This document shows positions 8,648 to 18,495 of a stretch of DNA of 64,000 nucleotides, piece by piece. The translations under genes were made by a program, and so were the position numbers. Source of the stretch: an uncultured Draconibacterium sp. (GTDB lineage: Bacteria; Bacteroidota; Bacteroidia; Bacteroidales; Prolixibacteraceae); contig NZ_OY781365.1 in assembly GCF_963676815.1 (NCBI RefSeq), positions 4,126,501-4,190,500 of the forward strand. Direction: 5' to 3'. Numbering within the stretch: position 1 is the first letter of the stretch; each line of letters starts with the position of its first letter. The notes under the pieces are model-generated. The model was not told where the DNA came from. It saw nothing but the letters and a program-made list of their open reading frames with translations, and ran no database searches.

Positions 8648-10264
8648 ATGAACAAATTTAAATATATAGCAATCATTTTTGTACTGACAGTTATGTCTTC
8701 GTGCGAAGATTATTTAGAAACAGTACCATACTCTTTCACTTCTCCGGAAAACTTTTACACCAATGCCAAAGAAGCAGAGATGGCATTAAGTGGAGTTTAC
8801 AATATATTGTCAGGAGGAGGTTCTTCTATATCAACTTATTCGCGAGAATTGATGTTTGTTTTGAATGGTGCAACAGACGAGCTGATTGTAAGACAAGGTT
8901 TTAATAATGGAACCATTGCACCATGGGGTAATGCTGGTTTTTCGAGCGATAGTAAATATATTGATACCAATTGGGCTTATTTCTATGCCGGTATTAACAG
9001 GGCAAACTATTTAATCGAAAACCTTGAAAATATTGATGACTTTGCAGGAAATAGAAAGGTTGAGCTTGAGGCTGAAGCTAAATTGTTAAGAGGTTTCTAC
9101 CATATGATAATGGCTATGATGCATGGAGGCGTGCCGGTTTATACTACTTCAGTTCAAGATCCTCATGCTAAACGTCAGTCCTTGGAGGTTGTATATACTC
9201 AGGTTATCTCAGATTTTGAGTTTGCCTATGAGAACTTACCGAATAGAGCTTCTGTTTCAAGTCATGTTGATAAATGGACAGCTGCTGGTTTATTGGCAAA
9301 AGTGCATACCTATTTAGCCAGTGCTAAAAACTCTGGTTTGCAAGATTTTGGTTTGGCACTAAATAGTTTCGACTGGGTGGATGCCAATAGTCATTACCAG
9401 GAAGCGCTTAAGGTTACTACAGATGCTTTTAACAACAGTTCTTATGAGTTAATAGATAATTATGGGTATTTGTTTAAAGAAACAACTAAGAGTCATCAAT
9501 ACAAAGAATGTTTGTTAACAGCTGAGGCAAGTAGTAACTCCAATATGTATGTTATAAACAGTATACTTAATACTTTTATCCCAAAAGGGAATAAAGCAAC
9601 AAGAGGAGGTGGTTTTGGTTGGTATCGACCTTTAGGGGAATTATGGAATAAATATAGTGAATTGGATGCACGCCGCCACAATAACTTAACTGGAAGTATA
9701 GCAGATAGCAATACACCTTTTGAGGTTATTGATAACGTTAAGTATTACTTACCTGCACCAGTGGAAAGTGCAGCTGATGCCAATTATTGTGTTGGGAAAT
9801 ACCGTTATAAAGATCCTGCACAAAAAACATCGGCCAACTGGTCATCTGAAATTAGTTTACCACTTTTAAGGTATGCGGATGTGTTGCTACTTCATGCTGA
9901 AGCACAGTTCTTTACTGGCGATGAAAGCGGAGCAAGAAATACACTGACAATAGTGCGAGAAAGAGCAGTGGTAGATACTGCAACCGTTGACGATTTAAAT
10001 ACAGCTTATTACAAAAGTGATTTTTTAGAAGAGCTTTTGGATGAAAGAAGCCGTGAACTTTGTTATGAGAACTGGCGACGCTTTGATTTAGCCCGTTTTA
10101 ATAAATACGATGAGGCAGTTGCTTCATTATCAGTCGATGCTGGATATTACAACTCAACTGTTCCAGCCTTACAGCAAAATTGGAAACCCGAAAAAGTTTG
10201 GTTCCCAATTCCTCTTCCACAAATTGATTTGAATTCGAACCTGGTGCAAAATCCGGGTTACTAG
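8648..10264 (+). CDS. SusD-like glycan-binding lipoprotein (region A, copy 2)
   Basis: This 538-residue SusD/RagB-family lipoprotein has lipobox MSSC with the modified cysteine at residue 19, followed by EDYLET. The TPR-like half contains AKLLRGFYHMIMAMMHGGVP. The C-terminal part has LLLHAEAQFFTGDESGARN and EELLDERSRELCYENWRRFD, and ends LVQNPGY. It partners the SusC 12 bp upstream. The end of the gene is followed by a strong intrinsic terminator, which separates the import pair from the enzyme genes. Confidence 0.95.
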   Translation: MNKFKYIAIIFVLTVMSSCEDYLETVPYSFTSPENFYTNAKEAEMALSGVYNILSGGGSSISTYSRELMFVLNGATDELIVRQGFNNGTIAPWGNAGFSSDSKYIDTNWAYFYAGINRANYLIENLENIDDFAGNRKVELEAEAKLLRGFYHMIMAMMHGGVPVYTTSVQDPHAKRQSLEVVYTQVISDFEFAYENLPNRASVSSHVDKWTAAGLLAKVHTYLASAKNSGLQDFGLALNSFDWVDANSHYQEALKVTTDAFNNSSYELIDNYGYLFKETTKSHQYKECLLTAEASSNSNMYVINSILNTFIPKGNKATRGGGFGWYRPLGELWNKYSELDARRHNNLTGSIADSNTPFEVIDNVKYYLPAPVESAADANYCVGKYRYKDPAQKTSANWSSEISLPLLRYADVLLLHAEAQFFTGDESGARNTLTIVRERAVVDTATVDDLNTAYYKSDFLEELLDERSRELCYENWRRFDLARFNKYDEAVASLSVDAGYYNSTVPALQQNWKPEKVWFPIPLPQIDLNSNLVQNPGY

Positions 10265-10291
10265 TTTAATAGTTTGGTTTTGGTAGATCTG

Positions 10292-10324
10292 GTATAGCGC
10301 TCTTTGGGGCGCTATACTTTTTTC
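10292..10324 (+). terminator. Intrinsic terminator after the second susCD pair
   Basis: Nine-base arms GTATAGCGC (10292-10300) and GCGCTATAC (10309-10317) pair perfectly with an 8-base loop and run straight into TTTTTTCT. It lies 28 bases after the SusD stop codon and 29 bases before the sulfatase start. It should cut most transcription from the susCD promoter before the enzymes. Confidence 0.88.
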
Positions 10325-10352
10325 TATTAGTATGTAATATTTTTTCTTAAGA

Positions 10353-11756
10353 ATGGTTATGATGAATTTTAGTTTTAAAAATATATCGTGTGTGATATTT
10401 GCAATAATCTCACTCTGTTATTGTGGTACAAAAACAAAAACATTTGAGCCTGAGGTGAAACCAAAACCAAACATTATTTTCTTTTTGGTAGACGATTTGG
10501 GTTGGTCTGATTTGGGATTTAGAGATAAAACATTTGAAACACCAAATATTGATAAGCTGGCAACGGCCGGAATAAACTTTACACAATTTTATATTGCCAG
10601 CCCAACCTGTAGTCCGAGCAGGAGTTCTATTCTAACGGGGAAACATCCGGCACGTTTAAAAATTGTCAGGCATATTCCAACAGGTACTAAATACGGTTTT
10701 GATGAGTTTGGGAGAACCACAGAAGAGTTTAATTATTTAGATAGAGACCCTGCACAGTTTCCATGTCGTAACTGGTTGCCATTGGAGCATTCAACTTATG
10801 CCGAATTCTTAAAAGAACAAGGCTATTACAATTTATTTATTGGGAAATGGCATTTGGGGCACGAGGAATATCACCCAACACAGCAAGGTTTCGATAAACA
10901 AATAGGAACCGCTAATGCCGGTCATCCCAGTTCATACTATCCTCCGTACTTTAAAGATTCAACTCTTTTTCCTGATGCAAACAATCGGTACTTAACAGAT
11001 AAGTTAACCGATGAAGCCGTTGATTTTATCGAGAATTACGACAAAGACCAGCCCTTTAATCTTTCGTTTTGGTATTACTCTGTTCATCATCCGCACGAAG
11101 GAAGAACAGATTTACTGGAACATTTCAAATCGAGAGGATTGGAGGGGCGATATGCCAATTATGCCGCAATGGTAAAAACTGCCGATGAGTCGATTGGAAG
11201 AGTGCTGGAAGCCATTAAAAATAAGGGAATTGAAAAAGAGACGATTGTTATTTTCATGTCGGACCAGGGAGGATATTTCGAGAATAAACCCTTCAGAGGA
11301 GGAAAATTAACTGAAACATTGTGTGAGGGAGGAGCTAGGGTTCCTTTCTTTTTCTACTGGCCGGGCGTTACTAAAGCAAGTACCGAGAATAATTCAATCG
11401 TTCAGTCGGTAGATTTATTCCCAACCTTGGTTGATTTACTCGGCGGAGATATTTCAAATTATAAAGACATTGACGGTGTTTCTCTTCTTCCATCAATTAC
11501 AGAAAATAAACAAGTTGAAAGGGATGCGATATACGGGTATAGGGCTTACGAAGATTTATATGCTTCGGTTCGCTCGGGCGACTGGAAACTACTGGCTTAT
11601 CGTAGTGGAAAATTGGAGCTTTACAACATCACAAATGATATTAAAGAAGAGCGGGACCTGGTAGATAAAAAACCGGAAAAACGTAATGAGTTGGTAGAAA
11701 AACTACGTAATTGGGAAAAAGAAATGGAAGTTGAAGAATATTCAGGTGTCCAATAA
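10353..11756 (+). CDS. Formylglycine-dependent sulfatase (S1 family)
   Basis: This 467-residue sulfatase hydrolyses sulfate esters, most likely on a glycan in the periplasm. The N-terminal hydrophobic segment ends in a cysteine-rich stretch (SLCYCG) that may be a lipobox. The alkaline-phosphatase-superfamily fold is shown by the metal-binding VDDLGWSDLGF and by TCSPSRSSILTGK, in which Cys86 of CxPxR is matured to formylglycine. HLGH and MSDQGG supply further metal and sulfate-site residues. No dedicated promoter was found in the 29 bases after the terminator, so expression may depend on read-through. A sulfatase beside the GH27 genes implies a sulfated substrate. The S1 subfamily and the position of the sulfate cannot be told from sequence reading alone. 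Confidence 0.92.
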   Translation: MVMMNFSFKNISCVIFAIISLCYCGTKTKTFEPEVKPKPNIIFFLVDDLGWSDLGFRDKTFETPNIDKLATAGINFTQFYIASPTCSPSRSSILTGKHPARLKIVRHIPTGTKYGFDEFGRTTEEFNYLDRDPAQFPCRNWLPLEHSTYAEFLKEQGYYNLFIGKWHLGHEEYHPTQQGFDKQIGTANAGHPSSYYPPYFKDSTLFPDANNRYLTDKLTDEAVDFIENYDKDQPFNLSFWYYSVHHPHEGRTDLLEHFKSRGLEGRYANYAAMVKTADESIGRVLEAIKNKGIEKETIVIFMSDQGGYFENKPFRGGKLTETLCEGGARVPFFFYWPGVTKASTENNSIVQSVDLFPTLVDLLGGDISNYKDIDGVSLLPSITENKQVERDAIYGYRAYEDLYASVRSGDWKLLAYRSGKLELYNITNDIKEERDLVDKKPEKRNELVEKLRNWEKEMEVEEYSGVQ

Positions 11757-11847
11757 ATATATTCAGGTCGGAAAAACAATTTCGTTTTGCAGTTAGAGAA
11801 GAACACAAGGACCGGATATTTATTAAGTATCTAACAAAAACGCCAGA

Positions 11848-11876
11848 TGTTACATACGTTTAGTTTTTTGCTACAA
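11848..11876 (+). promoter_or_regulatory. 21-bp-spaced TGTTACAT/TGCTACAA pair before the GH27 operon
   Basis: TGTTACAT (11848-11855) and TGCTACAA (11869-11876) each differ by one base from the TGTTACAA motif before the two susC genes, and they are again exactly 21 bp apart. Keeping the spacing while the sequence drifts is what a functional dimeric operator would show. The 200-bp gap between the sulfatase and GH27 genes would otherwise be unexplained. Confidence 0.65.
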
Positions 11877-11905
11877 TAGCGAAACTCCAATTCTTAATAA
11901 GCTAT

Positions 11906-11913
11906 CATCTTTG
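11906..11913 (+). promoter_or_regulatory. Putative -7 element (CATCTTTG) of the GH27 operon
   Basis: CATCTTTG differs by one base from TAnnTTTG. It starts 37 bp after the start of the proximal repeat at 11869, compared with 38 bp for the equivalent elements (328 to 366) before the first susC. The matching distance supports both sites. A start near 11920 would give a leader of about 37 bases. Confidence 0.45.
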
Positions 11914-11956
11914 ATGCTAATATTGTTAATTTAATAATCACTAAATTTTTTATAGA

Positions 11957-13552
11957 ATGATAAAAGTATTTACAATTTGTTTTGTGTTAATTACGAGTGT
12001 AATATGTGTGCAAGCACAAAAATGCGATTATAATCCAACGTATCCTAAGAGTAAAGATGGACGTTACATTTTAACTCCCGATGAAAAACCAACTCCCAAA
12101 ATTAATGGGCCATCTGTTTTTGGAGTGCGCCCCGGTTCTCCATTTTTATATACTATTCCGGCTTCGGGTATTCGACCTATGGAATTTTCAGTAAGCGGTT
12201 TACCCAGCGGACTTACTGTGGATAGTAAAACAGGTATTATTACCGGAGAAATAACCAATAAAACGCATAAAGACTATACTGTTACACTTAAAGCCCAAAA
12301 TGCTAAGGGCGAGGATGCTAAACAATTCACCATAAAAGTGGGAGATGAGATTTGTTTAACACCTCCGCTGGGTTGGAACAGTTGGAATTGCTGGGAAAAC
12401 TATGTAACACAAGAAAAAGTGTTGATGTCAGCCAGAGCTATGGTTGAAAAAGGATTGATTAATTATGGATATTCGTATGTGAATGTGGATTGTGCCTGGC
12501 AAGGATACAGAGGCGAAAATATGGCCATACAGTCCAATCCAAGAATATTTCCGGATATGAAAGCTATGTTTGATGAGATCCATGACTTAGGCTTAAAAGG
12601 CGGTATCTATTCATCACCTTGGGTCACTTCTTATGGAGGATTTGTTGGTGGTGGTAGCGATACCAAAGACGGACATTGGGATATCACAATGCAAGATCCT
12701 AAGCGAACACCTGTAAATGTGGCTAAATATAAGCACGTTGGGAAATACTGTTTCGAAAAACAAGACGTACAGCAATGGGTAGATTGGGGCGTGGATTATT
12801 TAAAATACGACTGGGCACCTAACGATTCTTTAAGTACTGTTAATATGGCTATTGCACTCAAAGAATCGGGTAGAGATATTGTTTACTCCATTTCAAACAC
12901 CACACCTTTAAGTCTTGCCGATGTTTGTGAAGAACATGTACACGTATGGCGTACTGGTGGTGATTTGAAAGACCGCTGGGTAGGCAAAGGCAGAGGCTGG
13001 AGCCTTACGAGAGTTTGGGATGGTCAGCGCAAATGGATTGAAGAAGGCTTTGAAGGGAAAGCAGGACGTTATCTGGATCCTGATATGTTGGTTGTTGGAA
13101 ACCTCTCTACCGGAACTGATGGTATTTATATTGAACCAAGTTTGTTAACAGCTGATGAACAGTATACGCATATATCACTTTGGGCACTTTGGGCCTCTCC
13201 AATGCTTATAGGTTCTTCTGTCGTAGAGATGGATGATTTTACATTGAATCTGTTAACCAACACGGAAGTATTGGATATTAACCAGGATCCTACTGCAACA
13301 GCCGGAAGAACGGTTTATAATAAAGATGATATTGAAATTATTGTTCGAGAACTGGCAGATGGTTCTAAAGCTATTGGGTTATTCAATAGAAAAGAAACAG
13401 AGCAAGTGGTAACAATGAATTGGGAAACGGTAGGACTCTCCGGCGAAAAGATTGTACGCGATGTATGGAGAAACAAAGATATTGGCGAGTTTTCAGATAG
13501 CTTTTCGGCCAAAGTCCGTCCCCACGGAACAATACTGGTACATGTTAAATAA
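11957..13552 (+). CDS. GH27-family glycoside hydrolase, tandem copy 1 of 5
   Basis: This 531-residue secreted enzyme has a signal peptide (1-20, ending QAQ), then a NEW1/He_PIG-associated segment and a putative Ig domain (about 25-130), a GH27 TIM barrel from LTPPLGWNSWN (about 135-430), and a C-terminal beta domain. GH27 contains retaining alpha-galactosidases and beta-L-arabinopyranosidases. The nucleophile is Asp285 in YLKYDW and the acid/base is Asp336 in WRTGGDLKDRW. The canonical LDDCW pocket reads VDCAW here, so the second Asp of the sugar-binding pair is Cys. It heads an operon with its own operator-like repeats, and the next GH27 starts 21 bp downstream. It and copy 3 are the most divergent of the five. 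Family confidence is high; the sugar removed is uncertain. Confidence 0.92.
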   Translation: MIKVFTICFVLITSVICVQAQKCDYNPTYPKSKDGRYILTPDEKPTPKINGPSVFGVRPGSPFLYTIPASGIRPMEFSVSGLPSGLTVDSKTGIITGEITNKTHKDYTVTLKAQNAKGEDAKQFTIKVGDEICLTPPLGWNSWNCWENYVTQEKVLMSARAMVEKGLINYGYSYVNVDCAWQGYRGENMAIQSNPRIFPDMKAMFDEIHDLGLKGGIYSSPWVTSYGGFVGGGSDTKDGHWDITMQDPKRTPVNVAKYKHVGKYCFEKQDVQQWVDWGVDYLKYDWAPNDSLSTVNMAIALKESGRDIVYSISNTTPLSLADVCEEHVHVWRTGGDLKDRWVGKGRGWSLTRVWDGQRKWIEEGFEGKAGRYLDPDMLVVGNLSTGTDGIYIEPSLLTADEQYTHISLWALWASPMLIGSSVVEMDDFTLNLLTNTEVLDINQDPTATAGRTVYNKDDIEIIVRELADGSKAIGLFNRKETEQVVTMNWETVGLSGEKIVRDVWRNKDIGEFSDSFSAKVRPHGTILVHVK

Positions 13553-13573
13553 ATTAATGCTCAAGAAAAAAGA

Positions 13574-15172
13574 ATGACTAAATATATTTTTAACTTTTTA
13601 CTGTTGCTTTTAGTCTCCTCTTTGCAGGCACAGGAAAAGAGTGAGGTTTATAACCCAGCTTACCCTTCAAGTGCTAAAAATGATGGACTATACATATTAA
13701 CTCCACTTGCAAAAGCAGAGCCACAGATTAACGGTGCATCTGTGTTTGGTGTTCGTCCGGGTTCTCCTTTTCTATATACCATTCCTGCCACAGGGATTCG
13801 TCCTATGACCTATGATGTAGAGAATTTGCCCGCAGGGCTTTCTGTAGATTCCGAAACAGGAATGATTTCGGGTAAAATACAGGATTTATCGAAAAAGGAT
13901 TATACGCTTACTCTAGTGGCTAAAAATAAGAAAGGTAAGGATGAAAAGAGCTTTGTGGTAAAAGTGGGTAATACTATTTGCCTGACGCCTCCATTAGGTT
14001 GGAATGCCTGGAATTGCCAAGCCAGAGAATCCTCACAGGATAAAGTCCTGAAGTCAGCTCGCGCAATGGTGTCAAAAGGCTTAATCAACTATGGTTGGAC
14101 TTATGTCAATCTTGATGGGTATTGGCAAGGCGATACACGCGGAGGTAAGTATAATGCTCTGGAACCTGACTTCGAAAGATTTCCTGATATAAAAGGGATG
14201 TTTGATGAGATTCATTCGCTTGGACTCAAGTGCGGGATGTATTCTACACCTTGGATTACCTCTTATGCCAAAGGTATTGGTGGTTCTAGCGACAACAAAG
14301 AGGGAAAGTGGGATGATTCTATGCTTGACCCCAAAGGCACACAGTTGAGAGATTCAAAATGGCGTCGTGTAGGAAAATACAGTTTTGCCGAAAATGATGT
14401 GAAACAGTGGGTTGAATGGGGAATTGACTATCTGAAGTACGACTGGCAACCCATCGATTCGGCCAGCTTGGTAGAAATGGCTGATGCCTTAGATACTTGT
14501 GGTAGAGATATCGTGTATTCTATTTCAAATAATACCACTTTCAAAGTCGTTGATCTGGTAAAAACCCGTGTAAACTGTTTCCGTACAGGAGTGGATTTGA
14601 AAGACCGATGGGATACTGACGGACAAGGATGGAATATTATTCAGGAATGGGAAAAGCAAAATAAATGGCTAGAAGTTTACAGGGGTGAACCCGGGCACTT
14701 TACCGATCCCGACATGTTAGTGGTTGGTAAGCAGATTCACAACAGAAAGCTTGTGCCTACAACGCTAACGGCCGATGAACAATATTCTCACATTACCTTA
14801 TGGACTCTGTGGGCTTCTCCTATGCTGATAGGTTGCCCGATAGATCAAATGGATGATTTTACGTTAAATTTGTTTACCAATGCTGAAGTTATCGACATCC
14901 ATCAGGATGCTACTGCTGTTGGTGGTATCCCGGTATATCAAAAAGACGGTATCGAGATTGTAGTAAAAGATTTAGAAAATGGAGAAAAAGCCATTGGATT
15001 GTTTAATAAAAACGAAAGTGAGCAAGTCGTAACAATGGACTGGGAAACAGTAGGACTTGAAGGAAAGAAAAAACTACGTGATGTGTGGCGAAATAAAGAT
15101 ATTGGGGCCTATGAAGATAGCTTTTCTGCCTCTGTTCGTTCACATGGAGTCGTATTGCTTCGTGTAGAATAA
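13574..15172 (+). CDS. GH27-family glycoside hydrolase, tandem copy 2 of 5
   Basis: This 532-residue paralog has the same layout: signal peptide (to LQAQ), Ig-like module, GH27 barrel from LTPPLGWNAWN and a beta domain. The nucleophile is Asp290 (LKYDWQ) and the acid/base is Asp341 (CFRTGVDLKDRW). The pocket motif reads NLDGYWQG, so the second Asp of the canonical pair is Gly. It is closest to copies 4 and 5, sharing PIDS after the nucleophile, the RTGVDLKDRWDTDG or similar loop and the C-terminal HQDATAVGGIPV stretch. It sits 21 bp after copy 1 and 24 bp before a sulfatase, so it is cotranscribed with both and probably acts with that sulfatase on one glycan. Confidence 0.92.
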   Translation: MTKYIFNFLLLLLVSSLQAQEKSEVYNPAYPSSAKNDGLYILTPLAKAEPQINGASVFGVRPGSPFLYTIPATGIRPMTYDVENLPAGLSVDSETGMISGKIQDLSKKDYTLTLVAKNKKGKDEKSFVVKVGNTICLTPPLGWNAWNCQARESSQDKVLKSARAMVSKGLINYGWTYVNLDGYWQGDTRGGKYNALEPDFERFPDIKGMFDEIHSLGLKCGMYSTPWITSYAKGIGGSSDNKEGKWDDSMLDPKGTQLRDSKWRRVGKYSFAENDVKQWVEWGIDYLKYDWQPIDSASLVEMADALDTCGRDIVYSISNNTTFKVVDLVKTRVNCFRTGVDLKDRWDTDGQGWNIIQEWEKQNKWLEVYRGEPGHFTDPDMLVVGKQIHNRKLVPTTLTADEQYSHITLWTLWASPMLIGCPIDQMDDFTLNLFTNAEVIDIHQDATAVGGIPVYQKDGIEIVVKDLENGEKAIGLFNKNESEQVVTMDWETVGLEGKKKLRDVWRNKDIGAYEDSFSASVRSHGVVLLRVE

Positions 15173-15196
15173 TCAAATTATAAATAATCAGTTATT

Positions 15197-16720
15197 ATGA
15201 AAATCAAAAAAATAATAAAATTTAGTAGTGTTCTTTATTTGTTGTTCGCCTTGTCATTTACCGCTTACTCAAAAGGAAAGCAACCCAACGTTGTCATCTT
15301 TTTGATAGACGATATGGGGTGGAAAGATTTAGGTTGTTACGGTGCGAGGCTCTACGAAACTCCAAATATTGACAAACTTTGTACAGGGGGAGTAAGATTC
15401 ACAAATGCTTACACTTCAGCACCTGTGTGCGCACCTGCTCGTGCAGCTATGCTATCGGGAATACATAATCTAAAACTTGGGATGTGGAGTGCCGCTCACT
15501 ATATTCCAAAAGACACGAAATTGCTATCGCAATACTTAAAAGAAGATGGTTATGAAACCTGGCATGTAGGTAAATGGCACATGGGAAATCAGGATGACAG
15601 AACATTCCCTGAAGACATGGGATTTGATGTAAATATAGGTGGATTTACTTCATATGGTCCAGGCCATCATTTTTGGCCTTATGGGGTTACCCTTGATGAA
15701 AATGGAAAGAAGCAATTCAATTATCGTAACTCTGTCCCAAATCTATATGAAGGTGGGAAAGAAGGGGAATATTTAGCAGATCGATTAACAGATGAATCGA
15801 TTAAATTACTTGAAAATAGAGATAGGTCAAAACCATTCTATTTGAATTTCTGGCATTATGCAGTACACTCTGTACATGAATCAAAAGAAGAGCTGAGAAT
15901 CAAATATCAGAATAAGATTGATAGTTTAGGGACTAAATTAGAGAAAAATAGAGTTGACCCTGTTACGGGGTTTCATTTTGTTACTTCTGAAGCACATGCA
16001 ATATATGCAGGTATGATTCAGAGTGTAGACGAATCAGTAGGTAAAGTTGTAGCAAAACTAAAAGAGCAAGGAGAATATGAAAATACAATTTTTGTTTTTT
16101 ATTCTGACAATGGACCATTAACTGACAGAGTGCCTTGTGTGCCTTTAATGGGAGGGAAGAATTCGACTTATGAAGCAGGAGTACGAGTGCCTGCATTTAT
16201 TACCTGGCCAGGAAAACTTCCAGCACATGAAGTTTCTGAAGAGCCAATAGTTATTATGGATGTGATGCCAACAGTGTTAGATGCTGTAGGGGCTTCAGTT
16301 TCTAGAGTTAAAGAGATAGATGGAGTTTCTTTAATGCCTTTGTTTAAAGAAGGAGAAATAGAAGCACGTGATTTTTATTGGTATTTTCCTGCCAATCGTT
16401 ACAATTGGGGAGGGCGTAGTTCTGCAGCTGTTTTATCTAAAACAGGTTACAAATATATTTTATTCTTTGAAGGTAGTGAGCCTGAGTTGTATAACATTAA
16501 TGAAGATTTGGCTGAAGAAAATAATATCATCAAGGAGAATCCCGAAATAGCCCAAGAGTTACATGATAACCTTGTTGCTTATTTAAAGAAAGAGTTTCAT
16601 AAATTTCCGGTATCACGTGCTACGAAAGTTGATCCTAATGATATGTATGGTAAGAATGGAATAGGAAAAATGTCATCTGACTCAAAAACAATCGCTAAAT
16701 ATCTTGGGATAACAGATTAA
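15197..16720 (+). CDS. Formylglycine-dependent sulfatase inside the GH27 operon
   Basis: This 507-residue S1-family sulfatase has a cleavable signal peptide (to about residue 26). The metal site IDDMGWKDLGCYG is followed by CAPARAAMLSG, with Cys78 as the formylglycine precursor, then KWHMG and YSDNGP for the remaining active-site residues. The C-terminal subdomain carries the usual ELYNINEDLAEENN segment. Placement 24 bp after one GH27 and 135 bp before another implies desulfation is coupled to sugar removal by those enzymes. Its active-site surroundings differ from the sulfatase at 10353, so it probably takes a different sulfate position; that is inference. Confidence 0.93.
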   Translation: MKIKKIIKFSSVLYLLFALSFTAYSKGKQPNVVIFLIDDMGWKDLGCYGARLYETPNIDKLCTGGVRFTNAYTSAPVCAPARAAMLSGIHNLKLGMWSAAHYIPKDTKLLSQYLKEDGYETWHVGKWHMGNQDDRTFPEDMGFDVNIGGFTSYGPGHHFWPYGVTLDENGKKQFNYRNSVPNLYEGGKEGEYLADRLTDESIKLLENRDRSKPFYLNFWHYAVHSVHESKEELRIKYQNKIDSLGTKLEKNRVDPVTGFHFVTSEAHAIYAGMIQSVDESVGKVVAKLKEQGEYENTIFVFYSDNGPLTDRVPCVPLMGGKNSTYEAGVRVPAFITWPGKLPAHEVSEEPIVIMDVMPTVLDAVGASVSRVKEIDGVSLMPLFKEGEIEARDFYWYFPANRYNWGGRSSAAVLSKTGYKYILFFEGSEPELYNINEDLAEENNIIKENPEIAQELHDNLVAYLKKEFHKFPVSRATKVDPNDMYGKNGIGKMSSDSKTIAKYLGITD

Positions 16721-16855
16721 TTCTATGGAATGTCTGTTTGAAATAGAGATATCCTAACTGCCAATTATAGATAGACATCTATTATTGTAATATACACTGC
16801 TTTTGAAAGACTCAGAAAACAATTGAAGATACAGTGTTTAATAAACTGAATCATT

Positions 16856-18463
16856 ATGAAGATTAAAATCTTATCAAGCATCATTTTACTACTAACCACG
16901 TTTTTAGTTCGGGCTCAAAAAGCAGATTATATACCTGAATATCCTAAATCAGGGAATGGGTTTTATATGTTATCACCTGAAGAGAATCCAAGGCCAAGAA
17001 TTAATGGGCCACGTGTTTTTGGAGTAAGACAAGGTAAGGTATTCTTATATACAATACCAGCCACAGGTATCAGGCCAATGGAGTTTTCGGCCAAAGGTTT
17101 ACCTAAAGGTTTATTGTTAGATACAAAAACTGGAATCATCACTGGAAAAATTGAAAACAAAAAGCATCAGGACTATGTGGTGACTTTTAAAGCTAAAAAT
17201 AGTATGGGTGAAGCTTCTAAGAAGTTTACCATTAAAGTGGGAAGTGAAATCTGTTTGACGCCACCTTTGGGTTGGAATAGTTGGAACTCGTGGGCTAGAA
17301 GAAACAGTCAAGAACGTATGCTAAATTCGGCAAGAGCTATGGTTTATAAAGGATTGGCAAATTATGGCTTTTCATACATTAACCTGGATGGTAATTGGCA
17401 GGGAAATACCCGTGGCGGTAAATATAACGCTTTGGAAGCAGATCCTGCACGCTTTACAGATATGAAAGCTATGTTCGATGAGATTCATGCTCTGGGATTA
17501 AAAGGTGGAATGTATGCAACGCCCTGGGTTACCTCCTTTGCAGGAGGTATTGGTGGTAGTGCTGATAGCAAAGACCAGGTTTGGAACAAATCAATGGTAG
17601 ATACTAAAGGTACTAAGCTGTCAAATACAATATGGCGACGTGTAGGAGAACATTCTTATGCTGAAAACGATGTGAAACAATGGATGGAATGGGGAATTGA
17701 CTACTTAAAGTACGATTGGAACCCACACGACACTAAAAGTGTTGTGGAAATGGCTGATCTTCTTGAGAATTCAGAAAGAGATGTAATCTATTCTATATCT
17801 AATACATTAGAGTTGTCGCAAGTGGAGTTAGCTAAGACTCGTATGAACCTTTGGCGTTCGGGTGGTGATATCAAGGATCACTGGATACATCCTACACGTG
17901 CAAGAGGTGGTAGCTTGATAGCTGCTTGGATCAATCAAAAAGAATGGCAGGAAAAAGGGTTCAGAGGTGGCCCCGGACACTTCCCCGATCCGGATATGTT
18001 AATTGTTGGTGATGTGAATTGTAGTAGCAAAGGTCCTCGTTTAGAGCCTACATTGCTTACTCCGGATGAACAATATACACACATCACACTATGGACACTT
18101 TGGGCTGCACCAATGCTTATTGGTTGTCCTATTGAGAATATGAACGCCTTTACGCTAAATCTGTTCAAAAATTATGAGCTAATCGATATTCACCAAGATG
18201 CTAAAGCAATACCGGGTATTACTGTTTATGAAAAAGATGGTTTAGAAATTGTTGTTCGTGATTTGGAGAATGGTGATAAGGCTATCGGTCTATTTAACAA
18301 GAACGAAACAGAACAAGTCGTTACAATGGATTGGGAAACTATTGGACTTTCATGTACAAAAAATATCCGTGATGTATGGAGAAATAAGGACATTGGCGCA
18401 TTCAACAATCGCTTTTCGGCATCCGTTCGTCCACATGGCGTCATCCTTATTCGTGTTAACTAA
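16856..18463 (+). CDS. GH27-family glycoside hydrolase, tandem copy 3 of 5
   Basis: This 535-residue secreted enzyme has a signal peptide (to RAQ), the Ig-like module with INGPRVFGVRQGKVFLYTIP, a GH27 barrel from LTPPLGWNSWNSW and a terminal beta domain. The nucleophile is Asp287 (LKYDWNPHD) and the acid/base is Asp338 (LWRSGGDIKDHW). The pocket reads NLDGNWQGNTRGG, again lacking the second Asp. It has a different loop after the acid/base (IHPTRARGGS) from copies 2, 4 and 5, suggesting a distinct linkage or substituent. A 135-bp gap precedes it; no clear promoter was found there. Copy 4 follows after 32 bp. Confidence 0.92.
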   Translation: MKIKILSSIILLLTTFLVRAQKADYIPEYPKSGNGFYMLSPEENPRPRINGPRVFGVRQGKVFLYTIPATGIRPMEFSAKGLPKGLLLDTKTGIITGKIENKKHQDYVVTFKAKNSMGEASKKFTIKVGSEICLTPPLGWNSWNSWARRNSQERMLNSARAMVYKGLANYGFSYINLDGNWQGNTRGGKYNALEADPARFTDMKAMFDEIHALGLKGGMYATPWVTSFAGGIGGSADSKDQVWNKSMVDTKGTKLSNTIWRRVGEHSYAENDVKQWMEWGIDYLKYDWNPHDTKSVVEMADLLENSERDVIYSISNTLELSQVELAKTRMNLWRSGGDIKDHWIHPTRARGGSLIAAWINQKEWQEKGFRGGPGHFPDPDMLIVGDVNCSSKGPRLEPTLLTPDEQYTHITLWTLWAAPMLIGCPIENMNAFTLNLFKNYELIDIHQDAKAIPGITVYEKDGLEIVVRDLENGDKAIGLFNKNETEQVVTMDWETIGLSCTKNIRDVWRNKDIGAFNNRFSASVRPHGVILIRVN

Positions 18464-18495
18464 TAATAGAATATTTAATATTAAAAATTATAAAA

